A stretch of 64,000 bases of DNA, from assembly GCF_003664005.1 (NCBI RefSeq), contig NZ_RCCJ01000001.1, forward strand, positions 682,001 through 746,000. The letters run 5' to 3'. Below the pieces are notes generated by a model. It did no database searches. It worked only from the letters and a program-made list of their open reading frames with translations, and was not told the DNA's origin. Below, piece after piece: positions 63,412-64,000 of the stretch. This DNA is from Hydrogenivirga caldilitoris. GTDB taxonomy: Bacteria; Aquificota; Aquificia; Aquificales; Aquificaceae. The number at the start of each line of letters is the position of its first letter. Position 1 is the stretch's first letter. The position numbers were made by a program, and so were the translations under genes.

Positions 63412-63906
63412 TTACTCCTCTTCGTAGGAATAAACACAGTGGGGTAAGTTCCTGATCTCTTCAGATGAGGCTCTTATAAGAGCTTCGCCTCTTGACTCCT
63501 TTATAACATCAAATTTTTTCTTGAGGAGGTTTATACAGAACTCTTCCATTACCTTTACCCTGTAAGTCTTACTTTCAACCTTCTTCTTTTTGCTTTTGTC
63601 CTTTTCTTCCTTTATGGGATTTTCGGATACAGGCTTGCAGCTGAGATTATTGATAAGGAAAAGCTCTCCAGACCTTAGCTGGCAAGCGAGAGCATCGTAT
63701 TTTGGACATCCGGTGGAGGGTTTTATGTAAAGCTTGTCTTCCATAACCTCCAACTCGCATTTTCCACAAACCTGTGGAACCAGGCTCTTTTCTGTTATGA
63801 CAGACTTGCAGTAGAGAACGTTCTCTACAACCTCATAACATACCTTTTTAACCTCTACAGAACGGGAGAAAGACAGAAAGTAAACCAGGAGCAACAGGAC
63901 AAACAT
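63412..63906 (-). CDS. Secreted cysteine-rich hypothetical protein
   Basis: A 164-residue protein with a signal peptide (FVLLLLVYFLSFSRS). The mature part has nine cysteines, including VCGKCELEV and CPKYDALACQL, and a Lys-rich linker (KDKSKKKKVESK). No family recognised. It lies between aioB and a divergent secreted-protein gene; the cysteines could bind arsenite or form disulfides, which is speculation. TAAAAT about 6-8 nt before the ATG and no ribosome binding site. Confidence 0.7.
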   Translation of the reverse strand: MFVLLLLVYFLSFSRSVEVKKVCYEVVENVLYCKSVITEKSLVPQVCGKCELEVMEDKLYIKPSTGCPKYDALACQLRSGELFLINNLSCKPVSENPIKEEKDKSKKKKVESKTYRVKVMEEFCINLLKKKFDVIKESRGEALIRASSEEIRNLPHCVYSYEEE

Positions 63907-63924
63907 AGGTTTATTTTATATCCT

Positions 63925-64000
63925 ATGGTTCTTCTTATAGTTCTGTTTTTAACCTTGGGACTTTCCTTTCCTCAGGAGGTTTACCGTTTTGGTTTTACGG
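63925..64000 (+). CDS. Secreted protein, N-terminal fragment (possible AioX/PhnD-type binding protein)
   Basis: The frame ATG at 63925 encodes MVLLIVLFLTLGLSFPQEVY followed by RFGFT, and continues off the window. The first 15 residues are a signal peptide and QEVYRFGFT resembles the mature start of PhnD/AioX periplasmic binding proteins. In several bacteria aioX-aioS-aioR precede aioBA and activate it through sigma-54; the position here fits but 25 residues cannot prove it. Confidence 0.4.
   Translation, partial: MVLLIVLFLTLGLSFPQEVYRFGFT

Overview
The window is a compact chromosomal segment of a thermophilic chemolithoautotroph of the Aquificaceae (Aquifex/Hydrogenobacter/Thermocrinis type). 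This rests on a citryl-CoA lyase (reductive TCA cycle), an archaeal-type bifunctional fructose-1,6-bisphosphate aldolase/phosphatase, a two-subunit-type pyruvate/2-oxoglutarate carboxylase B subunit, short-form HisG, very tight gene packing and Aquificales-like protein composition. The species was not identified. No rRNA, tRNA, CRISPR array, insertion sequence or prophage was seen.

Layout. 1-8.5 kb: 5' part of a lysine 2,3-aminomutase gene, a GC-rich structured element, tatB-tatC, aldo/keto reductase, dnaA, FBP aldolase/phosphatase, gltX, a Crp-family regulator, moaD and a glycosyltransferase. 8.5-26 kb: housekeeping and biosynthesis (metF, epmA, ychF, ispF, pycB, hisG, carA, dapF, hisF, purD) mixed with a three-repeat CsbD-like protein, a macrodomain protein, an L,D-transpeptidase and an LptF/G permease. 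27-31 kb: a two-component system with two secreted or outer-membrane proteins upstream and a DUF4382 protein downstream; both ends carry the same putative response-regulator boxes. 31-42 kb: JAMM peptidase, family-4 uracil-DNA glycosylase, NurA-like nuclease, obgE, a PAS-PAS-GGDEF protein, and a redox/electrophile cluster around an HxlR regulator. 42-45.8 kb: a PQQ-type sugar dehydrogenase-like protein, a small efflux adaptor, a TolC-like protein, two thioredoxin-fold proteins and citryl-CoA lyase. 45.8-52.9 kb: a cytochrome c oxidase operon (coxC-coxB-coxA, ctaA, ctaB, a diverged subunit-I-like protein, a 42-residue membrane peptide, DUF420). 52.9-57.8 kb: ompH-lpxD-smc. 58.2-64 kb: porin and arsenite oxidase (aioB-aioA), a Cys-rich secreted protein, and the start of a divergent gene for a secreted protein.

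How the genes work together. Arsenite oxidation in the periplasm (AioBA, with AioB carrying a Tat signal and TatBC encoded in this window) can feed electrons to the A2-type cytochrome c oxidase, while carbon is fixed through the reductive TCA cycle. The aioBA promoter has a textbook sigma-54 -24/-12 element and two dyad repeats about 100-140 bp upstream, pointing to control by an AioR-like enhancer-binding protein. A second regulatory theme is a -10 box placed only 6-10 nt before the start codon of many operon-leading genes without a Shine-Dalgarno sequence, which suggests widespread leaderless transcription. A third is that almost all convergent gene pairs overlap at their 3' ends.
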